Made by a program: the position numbers and the translations under genes | Assembly (NCBI GenBank): GCA_965652025.1 | Contig: CBFGTM010000058.1 | Location: 1 to 20,919, forward strand | DNA: 20,919 nt | From: CAVVWJ01 sp965652025 | Lineage (GTDB): Bacteria > Gemmatimonadota > Gemmatimonadetes > Gemmatimonadales > GWC2-71-9 | Direction: 5' to 3' | Part shown: positions 13,934 to 20,919 of the stretch, in pieces | Numbering within the stretch: the stretch's first letter is position 1 | How the letters are laid out: every line of letters starts with the position of its first letter | Notes under the pieces: generated by a model | Told to the model about the DNA's origin: nothing | Database searches by the model: none | The model's input: only the letters and a program-made list of their open reading frames with translations

Positions 13934-15544
13934 TTGAGTCCTCGATCGAGGCGCATGCTCTCGGCTCTTCTGCTGTTCGGCCTGGCAGCCGTGCTGCGTC
14001 TCGTCCTCGCCGGCGAGCGGAACCTCTGGGCCGACGAGCTGTTCTCCCTCGCCATGGCGACAGGGCACAGCCTGGAGCATCCCGCCGCCGACGCTGACGC
14101 CGCCCAGGGCGACTTCGTCGAGCAGCGCGAGGCTCAGCCGCCCGCCAGTTACGCCCGGTACCTGGAGCATGAGAACCCGCCGGCCGGCGCTCGCCGCGTC
14201 ATCCGGGCCGTCCAGCTCTCAGATACCAGCCCGCCCCTCTACTACTTGCTGCTGAACCTGTGGACCCGGGGGGCCGGCACCTCCGACCTCGCCCTGCGTC
14301 TCTTTTCGGTGCTGTGGGCCTTGGCAGCCTTCCCCCTGATCTGGCTGCTCGCCGAACGAGTAGGCGGCCGACCGGCTGCGCTCTCGTCGGCGCTCGTCTA
14401 TGCGCTGGCGCCACCCAGCCTGTATTACTCGGTCGAAGGGCGCATGTATGCCATGCTCTGGTTTCTGGCCGTCGCGTTCATCTGGCTCACCTTCAGCCTG
14501 CATGAGCGCGGCACCGGGCGCACCACGCTGGCGCTCTGGATCGTTGCCGGCGCAGCCGGCTTCCTCACTCACTACTTCTTTGCCTTCGTCTGGTTCGCGG
14601 GCACCCTTTGGCTCGCGCTACATCCCGGGCGCTTCCCCCGCTCCTATCTGGCCGCCGGCGTCCTCGTCACGGTTGCCGCGGTGCTCCCCTGGTACCTGCA
14701 GCTTCCTGCGAGTCTCAGCCGCTGGCGAGTGACCGGGTCCTGGCTGAACCGACCGCTCTCCCTCGCTGAGGCACTGAGCGCCCCCGTACTCCTGGGCTGG
14801 AACCTGCTTGCGGGCCGAGGGGTCTGGGGCGGCTCCCGCTGGTTCGACCGTTTTCTCGCCGTACTACTGCTGGTACTGGTCTGGGCGGTATGGCGCCGCG
14901 GGCTGCGACCGCTCTTCTCTCAACCGCTTCAGTTGCTCTGGCTGTGGGTGCTGGCCGCCTGCTTTGGGCCACTCGCGTTCGACCTGCTGCGAGGCACCTT
15001 TGCGTCCCTGATCGGTCGCTATGCTCTCGCGGGACTGCCCGCCGCGATGCTGCTCCTGGGATTTGCGCTGAGTCGCCTGCCCCCGCGTCCGCGCCTGATC
15101 TTCCTCGGGCTCATCGTCGTCGCCTGGCTCCCCGGCATCCGCGACGTGTTTCGGAATCCACGATCCTGGGAGCCCTACGTACAGATCGGCCACATCCTGT
15201 CCACCGAGGCCCAGCCAGGGGACTTGGTGATTGTGCACTCCATCCCTTCGGGAGTGGTCGGGGTCGCTCGCTACATGACGGCCAGCGTCCCACTCGCCGC
15301 CTGGGTCGGTCAGCTCAATCGGCGACAGATACCCCAGGATCTCGATGCTCTTCTTCCCGGCCGCCGCCGGGTCGTACTGGTTCGGGTGCATGAGGTCGGC
15401 CAGCCCGCGCCGGAGGAGGATTGGCTCCGCCGTCACGCGACACTCTTGGGAAAACGAAGGGTCCGGTCGACCGATCTGCTTTACTTCGCTCCCAAAGACG
15501 GTACCACCTTCGTGGCGACCGAAGCTGCGTCCGAGCGCCGGTAA
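13934..15544 (+). CDS. GT-C membrane glycosyltransferase (GT39/ArnT-like)
   Basis: The 536-residue product is a polytopic membrane protein with roughly ten or more hydrophobic helices in the first 400 residues and a soluble C-terminal part. The first periplasmic loop carries the acidic motif WADE (Asp34/Glu35) and then DTSPPLYYLLLNLW (Asp97), the usual GT39/PMT-family signature. Such enzymes take a sugar from a polyprenyl-phosphate donor and transfer it on the outer face of the membrane. Lying next to the arabinose-donor operon, it is a candidate arabinosyltransferase, which is inference. The TTG at 13934 has GGAG eight bases upstream and gives a basic N-terminus (SPRSRR). The ATG at 13955 is an alternative with a poorly spaced GAGG. 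Its 3' end overlaps the convergent gene by 64 bp. Confidence 0.86.
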   Translation: MSPRSRRMLSALLLFGLAAVLRLVLAGERNLWADELFSLAMATGHSLEHPAADADAAQGDFVEQREAQPPASYARYLEHENPPAGARRVIRAVQLSDTSPPLYYLLLNLWTRGAGTSDLALRLFSVLWALAAFPLIWLLAERVGGRPAALSSALVYALAPPSLYYSVEGRMYAMLWFLAVAFIWLTFSLHERGTGRTTLALWIVAGAAGFLTHYFFAFVWFAGTLWLALHPGRFPRSYLAAGVLVTVAAVLPWYLQLPASLSRWRVTGSWLNRPLSLAEALSAPVLLGWNLLAGRGVWGGSRWFDRFLAVLLLVLVWAVWRRGLRPLFSQPLQLLWLWVLAACFGPLAFDLLRGTFASLIGRYALAGLPAAMLLLGFALSRLPPRPRLIFLGLIVVAWLPGIRDVFRNPRSWEPYVQIGHILSTEAQPGDLVIVHSIPSGVVGVARYMTASVPLAAWVGQLNRRQIPQDLDALLPGRRRVVLVRVHEVGQPAPEEDWLRRHATLLGKRRVRSTDLLYFAPKDGTTFVATEAASERR

Positions 15545-17193
15545 ATTCGGGACGTGCTGTCCGGGGACGAATAGATCAGTTGCCACTCCCGGGAATACGC
15601 CCGTGCTACCGGTGCGGCGTAGCGCCGGGTGACATCGACGAACTCCAGACTATCCACCACCAAGTATCGGACCGGTACCCCCTCCAGGAGTTGGCGGGCG
15701 GTGCGAACGTCCGCCTCGAAGGGAGGAAGAACCGCTCTGGCGCCGGTCTTGAGGTACGCCCAATGCGGCGTAGAGGTGGCTATGATGTCTCCCGGCTTCA
15801 CGCTGCCGCGCAACCAGTCGAGTGCCGCATCGTGGGTGCGCCAGGCCTGAGTATAGAAGAAGAGCCGCTGTTGGTGCGGCACTCCGCGGGCGTCGAGGTA
15901 CGTGGCTTCGCGATGTTGCTTGGTGTACACCTTGTAAATCGCGAAACTCTCTTGACCCAGCACTCCCGTGAGTACGACTACCAGAACGATCGTCCCCATG
16001 CGACGGGCCCACGGCATCGGGCGGGAGCGGAGCCGGCTCCGCAGCGTGAGCAGAGCCAGCAGGAGTGCCAGCGCGAGGATCGGTGTGAGTGGAGCCAGGT
16101 AGCGCTCGAACTGTCCCGGCCATGGGGTCAGCCCGACCAGGGCGATCGAGCCGAGGACGTACAGGGGAATGAGCCATTCGCCTCGCTGAGCCAGCAGCAC
16201 CAGGCCGATCAGCGAGACTGCCCCCAGCAGCACCAGAGGGATCTGGACGATCCAGATCGGGATGGGAGTGGACAGCACTTCGGCATTCAGCCGCTCGATC
16301 TGCGACTCCGACCACTCAGCCCGGGAGCTGACCGCCTCTCCCAGACTCGATGGCATCTTGAGCAATGCTCCGCCCATTCGCGCGGCCATCGCGCCCGCGG
16401 ACACCGTGCCGAGCTCAGGCACGAATGGATCGACGTACCGGAGGTTTTCCTGATAGCTGACGTTGTAGTACTGGTAAGGCGCGCGCTGATAGGCGTAGGC
16501 CGGGTGAGCGTACTCGGGACTTGCCTGCACCTGCCGGATGTAGAGCTGCCAGCCCAGTAAGGGAATGAGGGATACCACGCCGCGCGCGATCAGCTGCCGG
16601 GGGTTCCGCCGCAGGAAGCTTTCGGCGACCCAGGCAGCCAGCGCGGCGATGCCGATACTGCGGAGGAGATAACTGGCTACAGCGAGTAGTCCCGAGGCAC
16701 CGGCGCGCACCCTGCTCCTACTCGACGCGGCCAGCAGGAAGAGCACCGTGGCCAGTGCGAAGGGGATCTCGCTGAACAACAGATCCGACATCCAGGTGGT
16801 ATGGACGTGGAGCAGCGTGATCAACGCGGTAAGGAACGCAAACCCGGCCGGCAGAAAACGGCGGGCCAGATAGTACACGCCCAGGATATAGCCGAGGAAA
16901 AGCACAGCGTAGGTAATCCGGAGCCAATGTCCGGCAATCGCCGGATCGCTGGTTCCGGCGAGCCGCTGGTGCACGGCGACCAACGCTGGGAGTAGCGGTG
17001 GGTACTGTACCGCCTGGATCTCCCCCGGCTCACTCAGGATCCGATAGCCCCGGCCCTCGGCCAACGAGGTGCCGAGCACGTAGTACACCCCGGCGTCGTA
17101 GCGGAGGTCCAGCGGGCCGCGGAGGCGGGGAAGCCAGAGCGCGACCGACAGCGCGAGGAGAATCGCCAGGTATGCCCGATCTCCTCGTGCCAC
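15481..17193 (-). CDS. GT-C membrane glycosyltransferase (GT39-like)
   Basis: The 570-residue product is a second polytopic glycosyltransferase. After the first helix it has the acidic motif LRYDAGVYYVLGTSLAEG (Asp33), followed by QYPPLLPAL. The hydrophobic helices run to about residue 400, and the C-terminal part is a soluble domain. It should use a polyprenyl-phosphate sugar, plausibly the one made by the GT2 protein encoded directly upstream. The start is GTG at 17193, sharing one base with the upstream TAG stop (TAGTG). GGGAG lies five bases before it. The frame is open to 17691, but that extension is antisense-like Gly/Pro/Arg-rich shadow of the GT2 gene. Its last 64 bp overlap the convergent plus-strand gene. 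Confidence 0.86.
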   Translation of the reverse strand: MARGDRAYLAILLALSVALWLPRLRGPLDLRYDAGVYYVLGTSLAEGRGYRILSEPGEIQAVQYPPLLPALVAVHQRLAGTSDPAIAGHWLRITYAVLFLGYILGVYYLARRFLPAGFAFLTALITLLHVHTTWMSDLLFSEIPFALATVLFLLAASSRSRVRAGASGLLAVASYLLRSIGIAALAAWVAESFLRRNPRQLIARGVVSLIPLLGWQLYIRQVQASPEYAHPAYAYQRAPYQYYNVSYQENLRYVDPFVPELGTVSAGAMAARMGGALLKMPSSLGEAVSSRAEWSESQIERLNAEVLSTPIPIWIVQIPLVLLGAVSLIGLVLLAQRGEWLIPLYVLGSIALVGLTPWPGQFERYLAPLTPILALALLLALLTLRSRLRSRPMPWARRMGTIVLVVVLTGVLGQESFAIYKVYTKQHREATYLDARGVPHQQRLFFYTQAWRTHDAALDWLRGSVKPGDIIATSTPHWAYLKTGARAVLPPFEADVRTARQLLEGVPVRYLVVDSLEFVDVTRRYAAPVARAYSREWQLIYSSPDSTSRIYRRSDAASVATKVVPSLGAK

Positions 17194-18335
17194 TAGTGCT
17201 CCCGCCTCTGCATCGACATGGCGGAGATGAACAGGGACGAGAACAGCGTGCTCGCTCCGATGATGAAGAGCGTGGCTCCGAGGGACGCCCACTCCGGGCG
17301 AGGCAGCGGCAGCATCGCCGCCCGGAGCCACTCGATGACCACTCCGGCCAGCACTCCGCCTCCCAGGAGGAGAAGCGCTCCGCCCAGCAGCAACCCGGTT
17401 TCCAGGGTGAACCGGCGATAGAATCGCTCCAGGGCCCGGTTGTGCCGGTCGAAACGGCGAGTCCAGGAGTAGGTCTTGGTGTGGAGGCCCAGGCTCAGGA
17501 TCTGAAAGCCCACCACGCTCAGGATCGTCGCGAACACCCCGGTGACCCCGGCCGCGGGCCGTCCGTCCCACCGCACCAGCCCCAGCAGCACCGCCAGGTG
17601 GATGGCAAGGCCCAGCACCAGGAGCAGCGAGCCGGGCAGCAGGAACAGCTTGTTGGGCGAGTAGAGCAACATCATCCTCAGGCTCCGCCATCCATCCCGG
17701 AAAGTCCGCAACTTGGATTCACCCTTCCGGGGAGCCAGCTCGATGGGAAGCTCGGTGATCTTCAAGCCGGCCAGGCCGGCGTTGATGGCCAGCTCGAGAT
17801 TGAATTCCATGCCCGGGCTCAGCGGGCGAATCGTCTCATAGGCCCGCCGGCTGAATCCCCGAAACCCGCAGTACACGTCGGTGTACTGGGTGCCGAAGAG
17901 GTTGTTGAGCAGCGAGGTCAGCGCCGGGTTGCCGAAGATCCGGTGCAACGGGGTGATGTTGCGGTGGCCGCCATTGAGGTAGCGGCTGCCGGTCACGAAG
18001 TCGTATCCCTGCCGGGTGAGCAGATCGACGAAGTCGGGGATGAGGGTAAAGTCGTAGGTGTCGTCCGCATCGCCCATGATCAGGTACTGGCCGCGGGCGC
18101 TGGCGAAGCCCTTCAGGTACGCATTGCCGTACCCGCGCAGCGGCTGATGGACCACCCGCGCTCCCATCCGCTCCGCAATAGGGACCGATTGATCGGTAGA
18201 CCCATTGTCGCACACCACGATCTCGCCGTCGATCCGCGCCTTGGCGAAGGTGGCTTGAATCTTCTGAATGCAGTCCCCGATCGCCGCTTCCTCGTTCAGG
18301 CAGGGAAGCACAACCGAGACCAGCGGCGTCGACAT
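17193..18335 (-). CDS. Membrane GT2, polyprenyl-phosphate glycosyltransferase-like
   Basis: The 380-residue product has a GT-A catalytic domain (about 5-225) with LPCLNEE, DNGSTDQS, the metal-binding DADD (89-92), DVYCGFRGFSR and MEFNLE. Four hydrophobic helices follow (about 229-254, 264-284, 312-335 and 349-372). This layout matches dolichol-phosphate-mannose-synthase-like or GtrB-like enzymes, which move a sugar from a nucleotide donor to polyprenyl phosphate on the cytoplasmic face. The sugar cannot be told. It sits nine bases after the exporter ATPase stop. I chose the ATG at 18335; a GTG at 18347 overlapping that stop is an alternative. The GT-C gene downstream overlaps by one base, a natural donor-maker and donor-user pair. 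Confidence 0.9.
   Translation of the reverse strand: MSTPLVSVVLPCLNEEAAIGDCIQKIQATFAKARIDGEIVVCDNGSTDQSVPIAERMGARVVHQPLRGYGNAYLKGFASARGQYLIMGDADDTYDFTLIPDFVDLLTRQGYDFVTGSRYLNGGHRNITPLHRIFGNPALTSLLNNLFGTQYTDVYCGFRGFSRRAYETIRPLSPGMEFNLELAINAGLAGLKITELPIELAPRKGESKLRTFRDGWRSLRMMLLYSPNKLFLLPGSLLLVLGLAIHLAVLLGLVRWDGRPAAGVTGVFATILSVVGFQILSLGLHTKTYSWTRRFDRHNRALERFYRRFTLETGLLLGGALLLLGGGVLAGVVIEWLRAAMLPLPRPEWASLGATLFIIGASTLFSSLFISAMSMQRREH
17199..17203 (-). promoter_or_regulatory. Ribosome binding site for the GTG start at 17193
   Basis: Minus-strand GGGAG, inside the end of the GT2 gene, five bases before the GTG of the GT-C gene. It supports the short start and coupling. Confidence 0.65.
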
Positions 18336-18343
18336 CGTGGCGG

Positions 18344-19162
18344 TCACCTGGGTCCTCGTCTGTGGTTGGGTGAATCCTTGGCAGCATAGGCGGCGAGCAC
18401 GGGGCCCACGGCGCCGTCCATCCGAATCGCTCCCTGCTCCAGCCACACGGCCCGGGAGCAGAGCTGGCGTAGCTGATCCAGCTCGTGAGAGACCAGGATG
18501 AGCGTGCCACCCCGGGCGTTGTAAGCGCGGAGCCGGGCCAGGCACCGCTCGCGAAACGTCTGATCTCCGACCGCGAGCACCTCATCCAGCAGGAGCACAT
18601 CCGGCTGCAGGCACACCGCCACCGCAAAGGCGAGCCGAGCCTCCATGCCGGAGGAGTAGTATTTGAGCGGGGTATCCATGAACTCCCGCGTCTCGGCGAA
18701 GTCGACGATTTCCTCGTACCGCGCCAACAGCTCCTTGCGGCTGAGGCCCAGAACCGCGGCATAGAGCGCGACGTTGTCGGCGCCGGTCAGCTCCGGGTGG
18801 AATCCGGCTCCCAGCTCGATCACCGCGGTCAGCCGCCCCCGGGTCTCAATCGTTCCACTGGATGGACGGTAAATCCCCGCGATGAGCCGCAGCGCCGTGC
18901 TCTTGCCCGAGCCGTTGGAGCCGATCAGTGCGACCGCTTCGCCGGGCGCGATTCGAAGGCTGAAGTCGCGGAGGGTGAACGCCGCCCGCCGGATGTGGAG
19001 GGGACGCCGGAGAATCCGGCGGATGAACCACTCCCGCAGGCTACTGGTGCGGTGCTCGTAATAGTAGAACCGCTTCGAGACTCCCCGAAGCTCGACGGCC
19101 GCCTCTACGGCGCCGTCAGACGATCTCGGGAAAAACGCTGGCGTAGCGATTGAAGATGCCAT
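18344..19162 (-). CDS. Polysaccharide ABC exporter ATPase (Wzt/TagH type)
   Basis: The 272-residue product is an ABC ATPase of the polysaccharide-export class. Walker A is GSNGSGKST (81-89), the signature YSSGM is at 169-173, Walker B VLLLDE at 189-194 and the switch His at 226. The unusual YSSGM signature and the ELGAGFHPELTGADN string are typical of Wzt and TagH. It powers export of a lipid-linked glycan with the permease encoded upstream. It ends after the nucleotide-binding domain, so the carbohydrate-binding C-terminal domain of E. coli O9a-type Wzt is absent. The ATG at 19162 lies inside the permease gene end (47-bp overlap); no later start is available before the fold. Confidence 0.93.
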   Translation of the reverse strand: MASSIATPAFFPRSSDGAVEAAVELRGVSKRFYYYEHRTSSLREWFIRRILRRPLHIRRAAFTLRDFSLRIAPGEAVALIGSNGSGKSTALRLIAGIYRPSSGTIETRGRLTAVIELGAGFHPELTGADNVALYAAVLGLSRKELLARYEEIVDFAETREFMDTPLKYYSSGMEARLAFAVAVCLQPDVLLLDEVLAVGDQTFRERCLARLRAYNARGGTLILVSHELDQLRQLCSRAVWLEQGAIRMDGAVGPVLAAYAAKDSPNHRRGPR

Positions 19163-19940
19163 AGCCGATGAGGTAAACCAGGAGGGCCGCAGCGGACATC
19201 CCGAGCAGCCAGGTCAGAGACGGGATGTGGCCGGCGTACAGGATCTCGTGGTAGAGTGTGAGCAGGCCGGCGAGAGGATTACAGAAGTACAAGACCCGCG
19301 CCGCCTCCGGGACCATCTCGGCCGGATAAAAGACCGGCGACAGATAGAACAGCGTGGTCAACGCAATCGGGAGCGCGTGCTGGACGTCGTAGTAGAAAAC
19401 CGAGAGCGTCGCGATGGGGAGGGCCACGCCGATCACCAACAACGTCTGAATCACCAGGAGCAATGGAAGTAAGGCGAAGCTGGCTGGAACCTGGTGATGC
19501 CGGAAAGCGACCAGCAGGATCAAGACCAGCCCGATCTCCGCTATGAACTCCAGCAGGCGCGAGCCCACGGCCCCGAACACCAGGATCTCGCTGGGAAAGG
19601 CCACGCTGCGGGTGAGCCGGGAATGCTCCGCGAAAATGTAGGTGCCGGTGTTCAGGGTCTGGAGCACGCAGTTCCACACGAAGTATCCGCTGAGCACGAA
19701 TGCCCAGTAGTCCGGCAGGGGAATCCGGACCACATGGCTGAACACCAGAACCAGGATCCCTACCGTGAGGAGCGGGTTCAGCATGGTCCAGACGAAGCCC
19801 AGCAACGACCGCTGATATTTCACCTTGAGATTGCGGATGACCAGACTCCGCAGCAGCTCACGAAACCGCCACAGCTGCCCCAGGCGGAAGGGCGCCTCCG
19901 CCGAGCCGGCGCGACTGGCCAACGGCAAGGCGAGAGTCAT
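19116..19940 (-). CDS. Polysaccharide ABC exporter permease (Wzm/TagG type)
   Basis: The 274-residue product is an ABC-2 family membrane protein with about six helices. The N-terminal amphipathic region and string RNLKVKYQRSLLGFVWTMLNPLL are characteristic of Wzm/TagG-type permeases, as is the C-terminal FYLSPVFYPAEMVP. It forms the channel that moves polyprenyl-pyrophosphate-linked or lipid-linked glycan across the inner membrane, working with the ATPase encoded directly downstream. The ATG at 19940 overlaps the upstream GT2 stop as ATGA. The frame extends to 20105, but those 55 residues are Pro/Ala/Arg-rich shadow of the GT2 gene. Confidence 0.93.
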   Translation of the reverse strand: MTLALPLASRAGSAEAPFRLGQLWRFRELLRSLVIRNLKVKYQRSLLGFVWTMLNPLLTVGILVLVFSHVVRIPLPDYWAFVLSGYFVWNCVLQTLNTGTYIFAEHSRLTRSVAFPSEILVFGAVGSRLLEFIAEIGLVLILLVAFRHHQVPASFALLPLLLVIQTLLVIGVALPIATLSVFYYDVQHALPIALTTLFYLSPVFYPAEMVPEAARVLYFCNPLAGLLTLYHEILYAGHIPSLTWLLGMSAAALLVYLIGYGIFNRYASVFPEIV

Positions 19941-20917
19941 GCGGCGTACCGCTCCCGCCGGCTTCGGGCGATTCGGCAGGCCAGGGGATAGGCGCTCAGG
20001 CCCATAAAGCAGTTGCCCCACATGCGGAGCAGCACTCCGGGGGGAAGGGGATCGCGACCCAGGACCCGCCGCACCAGCCGCACGCCTGGCTTCAGCAGCC
20101 GCCAACTCAGATAGGCCAGCAGAGGCAGCCCGCTACGAACCGAGGCGCGGGACACCTGCTTGCTCAGGAACGCGAGCAGCGCCCGTTGATGCCCGATGAT
20201 CTGATCGTACGCCGCCTCGGCCTCGCGACGGTGTTCGTGCCAGGCCACGGCCTCCGGCTCATAGTCCACCCGCCAGCCGGACTGGAGCGCGCGCCAGAGG
20301 AGATCGTGGTCTCCCCCGCCGGGCAATGCGCCTCCCAGATCGAGTGCCTCATCGAAGCCACCCAGTTGCAGGGCCGCCGAGCGCCGCACCGCGTAGCTGC
20401 AACCGCAGCCTACGCTGATGGCCCAGGCGATCAGCGGCGCGGGCCAGCCATGGAGCCGTTGGACGGCATGGTCGGGCAGCCGGATCCGCCGAGCGCCCCG
20501 GGAAAACCCTCCGTTCGACTCGAACAGAAGCTGTCCCGGACTCGCCAGCATCAGCGGCTCGACCCTTCCGGTGCACACCGCGACGTCGGGTGCCGACTCG
20601 AACACCCGCTGCAGGGCCCGGCACCAGTCCCGGTGAGCCACCGCATCATCGTCGAGAAAGGCGACGATCTCGCCGGTGGCCTCACTGAGTGCACGGTTGC
20701 GGGCAAAGTCGAGTCCGGGCACCGGCTCGCGCCGATAGCGGACCCCGGAAAAGCGCTCGGCCACCAGCGTCGCCGTCGCATCATCAGATGGCGCATTGTC
20801 CACCACTATGATCTCGATTGGCGCGGTAGACTGGGCCAATAGCGAGTCGAGGGCCCGCGCCAGTTGTTGCGGGCGGTTCCGGGTACAGATCGCTGCCGTC
20901 ACCGTGAGCGACGTCAT
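19937..20917 (-). CDS. GT2 family glycosyltransferase
   Basis: The 326-residue product has a GT-A fold: AAICTRNRP near the start, VVDNAPSDD (38-46), the metal-binding FLDDD (Asp89-Asp91), GGFDE (186-190) and GGGDHDLLWRAL (from 200), whose Asp is the likely catalytic base. The C-terminal 60 residues are hydrophobic and basic and could bind the membrane. It resembles rhamnosyl- or other polysaccharide-chain glycosyltransferases, but the sugar cannot be assigned. It probably works on the cytoplasmic face, building the glycan that the following transporter exports. The ATG is two bases from the window edge, so a start further upstream or an additional operon gene cannot be excluded. Confidence 0.88.
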   Translation of the reverse strand: MTSLTVTAAICTRNRPQQLARALDSLLAQSTAPIEIIVVDNAPSDDATATLVAERFSGVRYRREPVPGLDFARNRALSEATGEIVAFLDDDAVAHRDWCRALQRVFESAPDVAVCTGRVEPLMLASPGQLLFESNGGFSRGARRIRLPDHAVQRLHGWPAPLIAWAISVGCGCSYAVRRSAALQLGGFDEALDLGGALPGGGDHDLLWRALQSGWRVDYEPEAVAWHEHRREAEAAYDQIIGHQRALLAFLSKQVSRASVRSGLPLLAYLSWRLLKPGVRLVRRVLGRDPLPPGVLLRMWGNCFMGLSAYPLACRIARSRRERYAA

Positions 20918-20919
20918 TC

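Noticed and set aside
17194..17691. Upstream extension of the GT-C gene at 15481-17193
   Set aside because: It is Gly/Pro/Arg/His-rich and lies inside the GT2 gene in another frame. The GTG at 17193 has a Shine-Dalgarno and a one-base overlap with the upstream stop.
16998..18389. 463-codon open frame on the plus strand
   Set aside because: It is Gln/Arg/Pro/His-rich, with no domain, and lies antisense to the well-supported GT2 gene and the start of the GT-C gene. It is a high-GC shadow frame.

Overview
The window is GC-rich, densely coded bacterial chromosome with no rRNA, tRNA, CRISPR array or insertion sequence visible. Its gene style suggests Gemmatimonadota or a close relative, though no marker gene is present to prove this. 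The pointers are a Ser/Thr kinase with a FlgO-like domain and TPRs, a BTAD-type regulator carrying the same FlgO-like domain, frequent TTG/GTG starts, and short palindromic repeats of the CATTGCGAGG...GAAGCAATC type.

Region 1 (1-2472, plus strand) opens with two nested repeat arrays: a 29-bp tandem repeat running off the left edge, and a 55-bp tandem unit built around a palindrome. They end about 20 bp before the start of a small exported protein. A cysteine-rich two-CBS protein and a REC-GAF response regulator without an output domain follow.

Region 2 (2625-9511) is a signalling and metabolism block. On the minus strand, a lipoprotein is translationally coupled to an unusual aldehyde dehydrogenase, followed by a soluble Ser/Thr kinase-FlgO-TPR protein. 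Facing away from the lipoprotein is a BTAD regulator with a recognisable promoter, followed by a patatin-like phospholipase.

Region 3 (9534-20917) is a cell-surface glycan locus. One minus-strand operon encodes a FAD-dependent oxidoreductase, a UbiA-family polyprenyl-phosphate phosphoribosyltransferase, a DprE1-like oxidase and a DprE2-like reductase. Together the last three are the enzymes that make polyprenyl-phosphate-arabinofuranose in mycobacteria. A second, tightly coupled minus-strand operon encodes a GT2 glycosyltransferase, the permease and ATPase of a Wzm/Wzt-type exporter, a membrane GT2 resembling polyprenyl-phosphate glycosyltransferases, and a GT-C (GT39-like) membrane glycosyltransferase. 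A second GT-C gene lies between the two operons on the plus strand.

My reading is that the locus makes lipid-linked sugar donors, including an arabinofuranose donor, in the inner membrane. The GT-C enzymes would then use these donors on the outer face to decorate a glycan that the ABC transporter exports. The assignment of the arabinose-donor enzymes is strong at motif level; the acceptor and final structure are inference. The DprE1-like enzyme has alanine at the position matching the benzothiazinone-reactive cysteine of mycobacterial DprE1.
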